NCBI RefSeq assembly: GCF_010111755.1
Contig: NC_088962.1
Coordinates: 1,364,001 to 1,428,000, forward strand
Length of the DNA stretch: 64,000 nucleotides
From: Nakaseomyces glabratus
Taxonomy: Eukaryota; Ascomycota; Saccharomycetes; Saccharomycetales; Saccharomycetaceae
Reading direction: 5' to 3'
Positions 39,124-48,829 of the stretch are shown piece after piece. Under the pieces are notes generated by a model. That model ran no database searches and was not told the origin of the DNA. It saw only the letters and a program-made list of their open reading frames with translations. Made by a program: the position numbers and the translations under genes. Positions within the stretch are counted from its first letter, which is position 1; every line of letters begins with the position of its first letter.

Positions 39124-41973
39124 ATGCTGCGATGTTTGTCGTTGGCTAGAATACGATTTTGTAAGCTTAGGTTTCCTGTAAGGCTCATATCGCAGAGCAG
39201 AATTACTGAACAAGAGGTGATCAAGATTAAGCTAGGGGAATTCATAGCCAATGATGCTAGAATCACTAGAACGATAGATGAGGAGTCGACAAATACTAAA
39301 ACATTGCCTCCTTCGCTGTTATATGTGCAGAAATTAATTAGTCAGTACCCAGACCATGTTGTTCTTACCCAAATGGGCTCATTTTTTGAGTTATACTTTG
39401 ATCATGCTTCGACATATGCGCCATTATTGAACATTGCCTTGACCCAGAGAACTTATACTCATGGCAAAGTCCCTTTTGCTGGTTTCCCTGTACCTCAATT
39501 AAGCAGACATTTGAAGGCATTAGTCCAAGATTATGGTTACAGTGTTGTAGTTGCAGAACAGTTTAAGAAAGATGGCTACGCAACAAATGAAAATAATAGA
39601 TTCTATAGACGTGTTACTAGAATTGTAACGCCAGGCACATTTATAGATGAAGCATTAGATAATTACTCTGAGAATACTTTTCTGCTCACAATTGAGTTTC
39701 CTGAGAACTTTACTAATTATGTTGCAGAGGATAACTTGAGAATTGGGATATCTTGGTGTGATATATCCACTGGAGAAATCTATATCCAAGAGCTGCCTTT
39801 AAAGGATCTTATGAATGCTATTACAAGAATAAAACCGAAAGAGATCCTATTAAATGCGAGAGAGCTCTCAGATGATATTATCTCTGGTAACTGGTATCCA
39901 CAGTTAGCAGAACTAAAAAGGTACTTCATCAATTATTATACTACAACCACTAGATATAGAACTCTCGATACTTATTTTGATATGTTTGCTGCTACTAGGG
40001 CGTCTGGTATGAGACAAAGACTGAGGATGGAATTGAACGAGTACTCTATAAAGGAGACTGCAGCATTGCGGAATCTTCTATCCTACGTAGCTGAACATTT
40101 GCCAGAATGCGCAATAAACTTCCAATTTCCAAAGAGACAGATTACAACGGATATTCTACAAATTGACTCCAGAACGACTAAAGCATTAGAGTTGCACAGC
40201 ACGATACGTGATAATTCAAAAAGAGGAACGCTCCTAAACACTATGAGAAGAACTGTAACACCTATGGGGACTAGGTTATTATCACAATGGCTATCTGGTC
40301 CATCGATGAATATCAAAGAAATAAAGTTAAGACAAAGTATAGTATCGCTTTTTCTTGCTGATAAGCGCTCCCATGATAAAATAATATCTGAGCTGAAAAA
40401 GATTCAAGATATAGTAAAATTGTTGCAGAAATTCAACTTTGGTAGAGGGACACCTCTAGAAATGCTGGAACTAGTGAAATCACTAAAAACAGCCCAAGTT
40501 TTACAAAGTTTACTCAATGACCTATTAAAGGAGAGTAATGGCAAATCTAAAAATGGAATTAGTGAGATTATTGAAAGACTAACATTTCCTGAATTATTTT
40601 TGGAAGAGATTTCTAATGCTTTAAATGAGGAACATATAATATATCAGGGTGAGAGAACCTTTAATACAGAGGGAGAGATAGCCATAAAAGAGACTATCCT
40701 TCCTGATGAAAGAGCCCAACTAAAGAGCAAGGATAATGGCTACAGTTTAAAGTTGATAATCAATCCCGAGTTTAGCTCTGCTATACAATCATTACTAGCT
40801 GAACGTTCGCAATTGTTAAGTCAAAAGCAGAACTTGAGAAAAGACTATGAAACATTCTTTATCGATCGTTTTGGAGTTAAATCATTTTTACTAAAACAGA
40901 AAGCATCGGGTGAGTTTGTAATCCATGTAACAGCAACTTCGACTGTGATTACGCTATTATTAAAACACCTGAAAGAGAATAAGGAAAGTCTTGGTTTTAC
41001 TATAGTACAAAAATCCTCACAAACGTGCTGGTTGATGCATAAATCCTGGAGCGATCTAGCTGATAAGTTAAATCAAAATGAACAGAGTATACGATATGCT
41101 GAAGATGGCATCATCGATGGGTTCATCTCCGAAATTCTAAAGAAGAGTGACGATATTAGAGTTGTTGCTGATGCTATTGGTTATATAGATACATTGTGCT
41201 CTTTCGCTACATTAGCTGAGGAGAAACAGCTCATTAAACCGAAAGTGGATTTGACCAGAAGTTTCGAGATTGTTGATGGAAGACATTTGGTAGTGGAGGA
41301 TGCATTGAAGAAAAAAAATTTGGTACCTTTTACCGCGAACAACTGTGATTTATCAAGCAACGATATATGGGTTATCAGTGGTCCCAATATGGGCGGTAAG
41401 TCAACTTTTCTGAGACAGAATGCGATCATTGCAATACTAGCACAGATAGGATGTTTTGTACCTTGTAGGAAAGCACATATTGGACTTGTCGACAAGATAT
41501 ATAGCAGAGTCGGAAGCGCAGATGATCTTTATAATGATATGAGCACATTTATGGTTGAAATGGTTGAAACGTCCCTCATACTGAATGGAGCTACAGATAG
41601 ATCGTTAGCAATTTTGGATGAGATAGGTAGAGGAACTAGTGGCAAAGAAGGCGTTGCTGTAGCCTATGGGACTCTGAAACACCTTTTGCAAAACAACAAA
41701 TGCAGGTCATTATTTGCAACCCACTACGCTCAGGAACTGAAACAAGTGGCAGACCAGGATCTCTCTGAAGATACCCACCGTATACATTACTTCCAGACAA
41801 GTATCAGGGAAACAAATGACCCAAACAAGTTCTATTACGATCACAAGATGAGGCCCGGCATCAGCCAAAAATCGGATGCACTGAAAGTGGCTCGTATCGC
41901 AGGGTTCCCACAGGACGCCTTGAATGACGCATCCACAGCATTAAAACTACTGTGTTCAGCACGATCTATTTAA
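39124..41973 (+). CDS. MSH1: Mitochondrial MutS homologue Msh1
   Basis: A 949-residue mitochondrial mismatch-binding ATPase that guards mitochondrial DNA stability. The N-terminus (MLRCLSLARIRFCKLRFPVRL) is basic, without acidic residues, and reads as a presequence. The mismatch-recognition domain carries the Phe-X-Glu motif in GSFFELYF (about residue 84). The ATPase has Walker A GPNMGGKS (753-760), the Walker B region ILDEIGRGTS (about 829) and the switch histidine in ATHYAQEL. The upstream open frame begins with TTG, so the first ATG at 39124 is used. S. cerevisiae Msh1 is 959 residues. Confidence 0.97.
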   Translation: MLRCLSLARIRFCKLRFPVRLISQSRITEQEVIKIKLGEFIANDARITRTIDEESTNTKTLPPSLLYVQKLISQYPDHVVLTQMGSFFELYFDHASTYAPLLNIALTQRTYTHGKVPFAGFPVPQLSRHLKALVQDYGYSVVVAEQFKKDGYATNENNRFYRRVTRIVTPGTFIDEALDNYSENTFLLTIEFPENFTNYVAEDNLRIGISWCDISTGEIYIQELPLKDLMNAITRIKPKEILLNARELSDDIISGNWYPQLAELKRYFINYYTTTTRYRTLDTYFDMFAATRASGMRQRLRMELNEYSIKETAALRNLLSYVAEHLPECAINFQFPKRQITTDILQIDSRTTKALELHSTIRDNSKRGTLLNTMRRTVTPMGTRLLSQWLSGPSMNIKEIKLRQSIVSLFLADKRSHDKIISELKKIQDIVKLLQKFNFGRGTPLEMLELVKSLKTAQVLQSLLNDLLKESNGKSKNGISEIIERLTFPELFLEEISNALNEEHIIYQGERTFNTEGEIAIKETILPDERAQLKSKDNGYSLKLIINPEFSSAIQSLLAERSQLLSQKQNLRKDYETFFIDRFGVKSFLLKQKASGEFVIHVTATSTVITLLLKHLKENKESLGFTIVQKSSQTCWLMHKSWSDLADKLNQNEQSIRYAEDGIIDGFISEILKKSDDIRVVADAIGYIDTLCSFATLAEEKQLIKPKVDLTRSFEIVDGRHLVVEDALKKKNLVPFTANNCDLSSNDIWVISGPNMGGKSTFLRQNAIIAILAQIGCFVPCRKAHIGLVDKIYSRVGSADDLYNDMSTFMVEMVETSLILNGATDRSLAILDEIGRGTSGKEGVAVAYGTLKHLLQNNKCRSLFATHYAQELKQVADQDLSEDTHRIHYFQTSIRETNDPNKFYYDHKMRPGISQKSDALKVARIAGFPQDALNDASTALKLLCSARSI

Positions 41974-42313
41974 TATCTGTACATAGGCTAGCTATACTTT
42001 TACAATAGATATCAAAGTTAGCATTGGAAACTATGGGCTATCATTGATCCAAGAAAAGTGAAAAAAAAAAATCCGAAAGTGACATCTTACCATTATGAAG
42101 AGTAAGTGACAAAAGTTCATCGTATCTACAATAGTCAAACGCAATTTCAAATGGTAGGTATACTTACAGGTTATCTGTCTTAGATTGGTTGTTGTTTGTC
42201 ATAGGTTTCAAGCTAGTATTTGCATGGCCAGGTAGTTGTTCAATCAGATTGTGTAATAGATTTTTTTTATAGATAGGCATAGGCATAGAAGGAAGGCATA
42301 CCAGCTACACATA
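41974..42313. other. MSH1-LSM12 intergenic region
   Basis: AT-rich, with a 10-A run at 42061-42070 and short T tracts. The sequence ATCCGAAAG at 42070 resembles a centromere CDEIII core only in part, and no CDEI lies at the right distance. No gene is seen. Confidence 0.4.
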
Positions 42314-42871
42314 ATGAGTTTCAGTTTAGAGCAAGCACTAGGTTTCAGGGTTAAGATCACTAATCTTTTGCATGATGTGATTGATGGTAAGATTTATTCG
42401 TACAATTCCATGTCGAACACACTGACCATCCAGTTGCCAAAGAAGAATAATGCCAACCCATCCTTTAAGATCATCAAATGCTCTTTTATCAAGAGTTTGG
42501 AAGTGATCGGTGACAAGCCTCCATATAACAGCTTCAAGAGACAGCAAATCAAGCCTTCTACGGTGAGTGTGGAGAGAGTACAGAAGTTGCTGAACACAAG
42601 AATAGAGGAAGCCAAGAGAGAAGCTGATATGAAGAAAAGAGGTATCACAGCCGAAGGACAGTATATATTCGATGCATTGTCCAAGACTGTATCAGACACT
42701 AGATGGGACGGCAAGAATATCGTGGTGCTAGACGACATAATCATAGCATCACCATACAAGCAGGAAAATGTCAAATCATTGAACACCCACGGCAACCAAT
42801 CTCTGAACTTAATTCACAAGATTCTGGAGAGAAGTTGGAAAGAACTGGAGAGTACAAAGAAAGGTGGTTAA
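42314..42871 (+). CDS. LSM12: Lsm12, RNA-binding Pbp1/Pbp4 partner
   Basis: A 185-residue protein with an N-terminal Lsm-like fold (about residues 5-72, from LGFRVKITNLLHDVIDGKIYSYN) and the C-terminal anticodon-binding-type AD domain (about 85-180). The second contains VERVQKLLNTRIEEAKREADMKKRGITAEGQYIFDALSKT. In S. cerevisiae it binds Pbp1 (ataxin-2) and Pbp4 and is implicated in the response to defective ribosomes and in stress granules. Length matches (187). Position between MSH1 and CIA2 matches YHR121W. The first ATG is used. Confidence 0.95.
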   Translation: MSFSLEQALGFRVKITNLLHDVIDGKIYSYNSMSNTLTIQLPKKNNANPSFKIIKCSFIKSLEVIGDKPPYNSFKRQQIKPSTVSVERVQKLLNTRIEEAKREADMKKRGITAEGQYIFDALSKTVSDTRWDGKNIVVLDDIIIASPYKQENVKSLNTHGNQSLNLIHKILERSWKELESTKKGG

Positions 42872-43271
42872 AGGCAATATATGCAGCAAGAAGTCTCCAC
42901 AAACAGAATAGTAAATAATCATTTCATGTTTTTCTGACTGTTTGCATCAAAATTTTGTAATAAAAACTATCCAACAAACCAACATGCGCAACTGTATCAT
43001 ATACATGTCCATATTTAATAAATCAATCTTAATCAAATTCATATTATCTAGCAATCATAGCCATATCTATTACCCGTATTCCAACTCTACTTGCAATGTC
43101 ATGTGACCTAAAGTGAATTTGCACACGATGTGCTTACTAAGTGGATTTAGTACCAACAATCAGCGATGACTTTAGCAAGGAACTTATATAAAACCTGTGT
43201 GAGTACGCCATTTCAGTAAGTTTGTGATGCTACCAGCAGTAACTAAGCAGTGAATTAGGAAGTTGACCAAG
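42872..43271. promoter_or_regulatory. CIA2 promoter region
   Basis: This region carries a Reb1 site and AT-rich flanks. The CIA2 frame is open upstream only to TTG. No gene is seen. Confidence 0.4.
43070..43076 (+). promoter_or_regulatory. Reb1 site upstream of CIA2
   Basis: TTACCCG, a perfect Reb1 core, 196 bases before the CIA2 ATG, a typical distance for the nucleosome-free region. Confidence 0.5.
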
Positions 43272-43943
43272 ATGTCTGAGTATATTAATGAGAATCCTGA
43301 TGTGTTAGATGAGAGTGATCTTCCAAAGAGAGCTGAGGATGCTTCAAATCAGTTGCTTTTGAACGGTATTAGCAACAAGACTACTTTGGAAAGGAAGAAG
43401 ATGTTGTTACAGATTGAGAACTCCACAGATTCATCGTTGCAGAAGAATATCGAGCTATTTGACAAACTGCTTTCATTAAACCAAGTACCAGATCTTGTCT
43501 CGGATAGCGGTGATGATTGTGTAAGTAATGAAGAAGACGGTGAAGATTATGATCCGGTCGATGAGCAAGAAATCTACGATTTGATTGCCTACATTCAGGA
43601 CCCAGAACACCCTCTAACGCTGGCACAGCTTTCGATTGTAAACCTTCAGGATATCAAGGTGGTGGATAGTGGGAATCCAGCAGATATCGCCGAAGTGCTA
43701 ATTAAGATAACCCCAACTATTACTCACTGTTCCTTAGCTACATTGATTGGTCTGGGAATTAGAGTTAGGCTGGAGAGATCTCTGCCCCCGCGGTTCAGAA
43801 TCACAATTATGGTAAAAGAAGGCACACATAATTCGGAAAACCAGGTGAACAAGCAGTTGAACGACAAGGAAAGAGTTGCAGCAGCATGTGAAAATGAACA
43901 GCTTCTTTCAGTGGTCTCAAAGATGCTGTTGACATGCAAATAG
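43272..43943 (+). CDS. CIA2: Cytosolic iron-sulfur assembly factor Cia2
   Basis: A 223-residue member of the CIA targeting complex (with Cia1 and Met18) that hands Fe-S clusters to nuclear and cytosolic enzymes such as DNA polymerases and helicases. An acidic N-terminal region (about 1-105) leads to the MIP18-type domain. This contains EIYDLIAYIQDPEHPLTLAQLSIV, the hyper-reactive cysteine in HCSLATLIGLGIRVRL and the DKERVAAACENEQL ending. Length is close to S. cerevisiae Cia2 (231, YHR122W). The start is the first in-frame ATG. Confidence 0.97.
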   Translation: MSEYINENPDVLDESDLPKRAEDASNQLLLNGISNKTTLERKKMLLQIENSTDSSLQKNIELFDKLLSLNQVPDLVSDSGDDCVSNEEDGEDYDPVDEQEIYDLIAYIQDPEHPLTLAQLSIVNLQDIKVVDSGNPADIAEVLIKITPTITHCSLATLIGLGIRVRLERSLPPRFRITIMVKEGTHNSENQVNKQLNDKERVAAACENEQLLSVVSKMLLTCK

Positions 43944-44488
43944 GTGCTTAAGATAAGTTAGAGGGCATGAATTCTAGTGTCTTTTTTTTTTTTAACGGAC
44001 AGGCATTCTGACTTCGGGTATAGAAGTAGAATAACGTAACTGGAGGAACTGCATCCCGATCTTGGACGTCTAATAAGGCATACAGGAAGAAGGGGAGACT
44101 TTCAGCTCCACATAATAGGAGTGCCAGTCTATATATGCACACAAGTCATCTGACTAAGCTCATGTGAAAGTTATGCGAAAAAGAGAAAAAAAAAAGTTAA
44201 AAAGCTAAAATGCTAAAAACGCGATGACCTTCAACCGAAAATATGAAAACATGGCAATATAGTTAGTTTTTAACTCAGATATTTGTAGTTGTTCATACTG
44301 TGAGTAAATTGCTATCGGTATAATTACTGTTTGCAAGACATTGTTATTTTTTTCAAGATAAAATTGGCTAATTCCAATTTAGATCGTGCATTTGAGTTTG
44401 AATCACGATCACACGTTATAGACTGTACTATTAGCATTGGCGTATTATAAAGCAGGATTTGTAGTAGTTTAGAAAAGAGACAAAGAAA
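43944..44488. other. CIA2-EPT1 intergenic region
   Basis: AT-rich with several poly(T)/poly(A) runs (43982-43992, 44186-44195). No gene is supported. I looked for a 5-prime-splice, branch and 3-prime-splice set that would add an upstream exon to EPT1 and did not find one. Confidence 0.4.
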
Positions 44489-45661
44489 ATGGGTTATTTT
44501 GTTCCTCAAGACAAAATAGCGAACTTAAAATACTACAAGTATCAAAGCGAGGATCTCTCTGTTGTGTCGAAATATGTTCTTAAGCCATTTTGGCTGAAAT
44601 TTCAAAAGATATTTCCCTCATGGATGGCACCTAACGTTATCACGTTATCAGGACTAGGATTTATCCTGTTCAACCTATTGATTGTGCTGTATTATGATCC
44701 CAATTTAGATAAAGAAACTCCAAGATGGACTTACATTTCCTATGCATTCGGTATGTTTATGTACCAGACGTTTGATGGCTGTGATGGAATCCATGCTCGT
44801 CTAACTGGCCAATCCGGTCCATTAGGTGAATTATTTGATCATAGCATTGATGCTTTAAACACAACTCTATCTTTGTTCTTATTCTGCTCGGCTGCATCTG
44901 TGGGATATACACCAAAATTTTTGTTCTGTCAATTTTGTTGCTTGTTGAACTTTTATTTAAGCACATGGGAAGAGTATCACACACATATTTTATTTCTAAG
45001 TGAAATGTCTGGGCCTGTTGAAGGAATCTTAACCATAGCTTCTTCACTTTTCTTAACGGGGGTTTTTGGACCGGACTTAATGTGGCACACCGCTTGGTTC
45101 AACTTAACATTTAATAATTACACCTACGGGGTAACATTTTTAGATATATTTTTGTTCTCTTTGTTTGTCGGTGTCATTTTTAATGTTAAGTCGTCCCTGA
45201 AGAATGTTCAAAGATACTACAAGGACTCTTTTGTTACTAATCATGGCACTGAAAATGCAACTACAGAGTCAAATAGAGGGCTGATCCCTTTCTTTGCTTA
45301 CTCCGGATCAGTTTTTTTGTTGATTCTGAGCTATCCTCAAATTATTTCTCTTCCACTAATTTTATCAATTGGTCTAACTGCTGCATTCATGGTCGGTAGA
45401 ATTATTGTGGCACATTTAACAAAGCAAGAGTTCCCTTTCATTCATTTCCCAATGTTTATTCCGATTCTTCAACTTCTCACTGCATCCGTGGTTGTTGAGT
45501 ATTTAGGACATGATATATTTCAAACGTGTTTTGCCTTAGCCTGGTTAGGTTTCGGAGTCACTTTAGGGATTCATGGCTTGTTCTTTAACGAAATTATCTA
45601 TGAGTTCACCAACTACTTGGATGTCTATGCTCTATCAATTAAACATCCTAAACACAAGTAA
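44489..45661 (+). CDS. EPT1: CDP-alcohol phosphotransferase (ethanolamine/choline)
   Basis: A 390-residue integral membrane enzyme that joins CDP-ethanolamine or CDP-choline to diacylglycerol in the last Kennedy-pathway step, in the ER/Golgi. The CDP-alcohol phosphotransferase motif DG-X2-AR-X8-G-X3-D-X3-D is intact within residues about 95-121 (FDGCDGIHAR, then GELFDHSID). About eight hydrophobic segments follow. It ends VYALSIKHPKHK, close to the yeast ending. S. cerevisiae EPT1 and its duplicate CPT1 each have a short 5-prime intron; here the frame is continuous from MGYFVPQDKI. Position (YHR123W) supports EPT1. Substrate preference cannot be read from sequence. Confidence 0.95.
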   Translation: MGYFVPQDKIANLKYYKYQSEDLSVVSKYVLKPFWLKFQKIFPSWMAPNVITLSGLGFILFNLLIVLYYDPNLDKETPRWTYISYAFGMFMYQTFDGCDGIHARLTGQSGPLGELFDHSIDALNTTLSLFLFCSAASVGYTPKFLFCQFCCLLNFYLSTWEEYHTHILFLSEMSGPVEGILTIASSLFLTGVFGPDLMWHTAWFNLTFNNYTYGVTFLDIFLFSLFVGVIFNVKSSLKNVQRYYKDSFVTNHGTENATTESNRGLIPFFAYSGSVFLLILSYPQIISLPLILSIGLTAAFMVGRIIVAHLTKQEFPFIHFPMFIPILQLLTASVVVEYLGHDIFQTCFALAWLGFGVTLGIHGLFFNEIIYEFTNYLDVYALSIKHPKHK

Positions 45662-46116
45662 TAATTCAAGGCCTACTGTATCAAAATATTTCAAGTTCCT
45701 ACAACCCAGGATGAACAAAAGTATGTGCTTTCAATACTTCTAACGATATGACTATAGGTCACGTTAAATGGCATTATCATTTTAATAACTGTTTGTTTTT
45801 ATCACTACAACACTAATATCTAGCATCGATTATAGAATAAATTATGTTAATCACATTGCATACTATCATATTTGTCCTTCTACTATTGAAAACTTATAAA
45901 CTGTTCGTCATCATCACAGCTTTCTGTCCATTGGTAAGAGCCACAATACAAATATCATATAGGTGGCATTGCACACCTATATGATAATCCCTACCAGATA
46001 TAAATGGGACGGACATTTGCCTACGCGGAGAAGGGGCAATACGCTATTCCAGAGCTTAAATAATATGTATCACGTGATACATCCGCGCTTAATCTTTTTC
46101 AGAAAATAAATTGTAT

Positions 46117-46126
46117 TTGCCGCCGA
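46117..46126 (+). promoter_or_regulatory. URS1 (Ume6) site upstream of NDT80
   Basis: TTGCCGCCGA against the URS1 consensus TAGCCGCCGA, one mismatch at the least constrained end. S. cerevisiae NDT80 is also held off by Ume6 at URS1 sites until Ime1 acts. Confidence 0.6.
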
Positions 46127-46174
46127 ATTAAAAGGGCGTATAGGCTTCACAACCAGACACTCAATCTTACGATT

Positions 46175-46183
46175 GACACAAAA
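46175..46183 (+). promoter_or_regulatory. Middle sporulation element upstream of NDT80
   Basis: GACACAAAA is a perfect match to the Ndt80-binding consensus GNCRCAAAW. It lies 50 bases beyond the URS1 site and suggests positive autoregulation. Confidence 0.6.
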
Positions 46184-46582
46184 GCAAATTTTTGGAACTT
46201 TTGGACTGTGGTACTTTTAATCTTTACCAACTTGCTCTCACTGGTGATATTGCTGTTTTTCGTTGGCCATAGCTGCGTCGAAAGTCTCCGTTTCCTAGAG
46301 GAATCGCTATTAATTTTACGCTGACCAAGTCCATTTATCTGGTGAGATACTTGCTTATTTATTAAGCACAGGAGGAGTAACTGTGAGCCAGTGCTAACAT
46401 CAGATCATATTTCTTAAGTTTTGAATATTCTTCCTTATATTTGCAGCGTTTATTATTTCTTCAACAGGGACATAGTTACTAGAAGCTAATTTGATTTCAT
46501 TGTATGGCTATAGCATTTTGAATAAGTGGTAATCTGTAGCAGCAAAAGGCTTTTAGGTTTGGACTATAAGGATTACTAAATA

Positions 46583-48829
46583 ATGGCTAAGAAATATTGC
46601 AATGTAGAGCTTGGAAGGAGACGTGCAGCAAGCAAGCTAAATGGTACCGATGATGAAAATTTTGATGACTCCGGAGACCTGGAGCCGGAGTATGTCATAA
46701 AGACTAGAATAAACGAAGATGGTACTATCAGTAATTATTTTGATAAAAGGAAGTTGAGAATTGCGCCTAGGTCCACTCTTCAATTTAAAGTAGGACCGCC
46801 ATTTTATAGTGGGGGAAGATTTCGAAACCTAAGATGTGTTGAGACTGGTGAGCTTATGAATTTGAAACTACTACAAAGAATTGATAGAGGATTTGATAAC
46901 ATTGGTGACGACTGGGTAGGATATAAAAGGAACTACTTTACTTTAGTTGCTGCTTTTACAATTGACGGTTGGGACTATAAAAAATTTCTAAGCCACTCAT
47001 TTACAATAGATGCACTCCCGGCAAATGATGAAACTGTTGAAGGTAGTGATATATGTTTCAATGTGAGGAAATATAGTGATCTACATTCTGATAGAACATT
47101 GCCTGTAGAGTATTTTGCAGTTAAGATAAGAGCAACTGATGACCATGATAATGATATCCCGCTAGTGCAACATACGGCGAAGAGAGATAAAGGGCCTCAA
47201 TTTTCACCAGATATATGCCCTATTATTCCATCCCCACTACCAAATCATCAAGTAATTAGAGAAGCATCAAACGTGAGGAATATTGTTAAAAAGCAAAAAT
47301 TCGATCCAACTTTTCATTTTTATCGCAATAAAGAGCTGAACAATTATCCGATAGATACAATATTGGGCCTGTATCCTGATAATTGCATAAAGAAAGTTGC
47401 CCGTTTTGAAAGAGTTCAATTTTCTGCATCTAACAATGTTGATAAGCATTTTGATCAAAATAGATTTTTCAAGTTACATGTCATGTTTGGAGTTGCAGTT
47501 ACCGAATCATCACTAATAAATTCAGAATTTTTACAATCGGAAGAATCCAAAGAAATATTTGAAAATACATCTGAACCGTTTGAATTGCCAAATGGCAGAA
47601 AATACATATTTCTTCATATTGAGGAGATGGAAACACCGGCCCTAATTATTAGAGGTAGGTCACCATCTAATTATACACCGGCTAATTACTCTCCCCCAAA
47701 AAAAATAATATTTGATGAAGTCTCATCTCCGACAAATGGTAGTAGCCCGTCTCCAGTTAAAAATGTTGGTATCATTAGCATAAAAAATAGGTCGAGACAG
47801 AAGGAGCAAAATAAGAGGAAGAGGGGAAATGCATCACTAAATAACAACTACAATAATTGCCAGAGACCTGCCAAAAGAAAGGCTTGTGTAAGAAATGCAA
47901 ATGAGTCTGGGTTCAATTTCACTGATGACAATAGCTATGTGAAAGTAGATAGATACTCAAATGAGGTAGATTTAACTTCCCAGAACATTGATTCATCAGT
48001 TTTAATAGATAAAAGTGCATTGGAAGCTATCATTGAGTACAATGCGCTGCATTATAACCTGGCTGAGAACCCACAAAAGAATAATAAGAAACCTGTGTTT
48101 ACTATCAATAGTAAGCCTGTCAAGAGTGCTATAAAAATCGATGCAACACAAGTCGCTATGGAGGTGTGTTTAGAAGAAAATAAATTAGAAAATACCGCTC
48201 AGTTTGATCCGTCGCTGTCTGAAATGCATTCATTGTCAACCAGATATTGTACAGGACTTAGTAAAAGTGGTAGGAAGAGGTCGAAAAATTCAGTAAAGCC
48301 AACATCAACCAATCTGTCAATAAATATGAGAGACTTGGAAGTACGTCCTACAATGAAATCCTTCACAGATCCAGGAATGAAAATCGGTTCACTATTAATG
48401 ACATCCAACAGAGTTGACCATCTCTCTCAGCCAGACTTGCCACAGTCTGTTGAGACAGGTCTTGAGCATTGCCTATATAAAGAAACGGACGATAATTTCA
48501 GCAGAGAAGGAAGTATATTGACATCTGAAGAAAATAATCTTCCATTTTTGGAAAACAATACATCGTTTGTTCAAAATTCGTTGTGTTTCACGGAGCATCC
48601 TTTTGTATTTGATAGAGGTGCGGAACGAAGCTCGACATCACATTCCAATGCACCAAGAACATTCTCGAGATTAATTGAGGGTACTATGATAACAAACAGC
48701 TATCAAGCTATGGAAGGAAAATTAGTGGATCTCTTAATGAATTCCGATTCACCTATTGAACCCACGATGGAACCTTTTCCTTATGATCAGGCAGCACCAC
48801 CCTTATATGACACTGATGATGCCATATAA
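46583..48829 (+). CDS. NDT80: Meiotic transcription factor Ndt80
   Basis: A 748-residue DNA-binding protein of the Ndt80/PhoG Ig-fold family. In S. cerevisiae it drives exit from pachytene and the middle sporulation genes. The DNA-binding domain occupies about residues 40-350: APRSTLQFKVGPPFYSGGRFRNLRCV opens it, and the strands YKRNYFTLVAAF and FARFERVQFSAS-like VARFERVQFSAS are characteristic. Downstream is a long Asn/Ser-rich, low-complexity region, then a shorter acidic C-terminus (ending EPFPYDQAAPPLYDTDDAI) that may be the activation domain. It is about 120 residues longer than S. cerevisiae Ndt80 (627), all in the C-terminal part. Position after EPT1 matches YHR124W. Confidence 0.93.
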   Translation: MAKKYCNVELGRRRAASKLNGTDDENFDDSGDLEPEYVIKTRINEDGTISNYFDKRKLRIAPRSTLQFKVGPPFYSGGRFRNLRCVETGELMNLKLLQRIDRGFDNIGDDWVGYKRNYFTLVAAFTIDGWDYKKFLSHSFTIDALPANDETVEGSDICFNVRKYSDLHSDRTLPVEYFAVKIRATDDHDNDIPLVQHTAKRDKGPQFSPDICPIIPSPLPNHQVIREASNVRNIVKKQKFDPTFHFYRNKELNNYPIDTILGLYPDNCIKKVARFERVQFSASNNVDKHFDQNRFFKLHVMFGVAVTESSLINSEFLQSEESKEIFENTSEPFELPNGRKYIFLHIEEMETPALIIRGRSPSNYTPANYSPPKKIIFDEVSSPTNGSSPSPVKNVGIISIKNRSRQKEQNKRKRGNASLNNNYNNCQRPAKRKACVRNANESGFNFTDDNSYVKVDRYSNEVDLTSQNIDSSVLIDKSALEAIIEYNALHYNLAENPQKNNKKPVFTINSKPVKSAIKIDATQVAMEVCLEENKLENTAQFDPSLSEMHSLSTRYCTGLSKSGRKRSKNSVKPTSTNLSINMRDLEVRPTMKSFTDPGMKIGSLLMTSNRVDHLSQPDLPQSVETGLEHCLYKETDDNFSREGSILTSEENNLPFLENNTSFVQNSLCFTEHPFVFDRGAERSSTSHSNAPRTFSRLIEGTMITNSYQAMEGKLVDLLMNSDSPIEPTMEPFPYDQAAPPLYDTDDAI

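Larger units (their letters stand above)
45662..46582. promoter_or_regulatory. NDT80 promoter region
   Basis: About 920 bases without a gene. It has a CACGTG (46071-46076), a URS1-like site (46117-46126) and a perfect middle sporulation element (46175-46183), plus a five-codon upstream ORF (46504-46521) just before the NDT80 ATG. The layout is that of a meiotically induced, self-activating gene. Confidence 0.6.

Noticed and set aside
42061..42095. ATCCGAAAG after an A10 run as a CDEIII centromere element
   Set aside because: The left half of CDEIII is absent and no CDEI lies 80-90 bases away.
46071..46130. CACGTG followed by an AT tract and a CCG core as a possible centromere
   Set aside because: The CACGTG and the CCG are only about 45 bases apart, the spacer is not AT-only and the TTTCCGAA core is missing. 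URS1 plus E-box explains it better. The E-boxes at 8455 and 22673 failed the same test.
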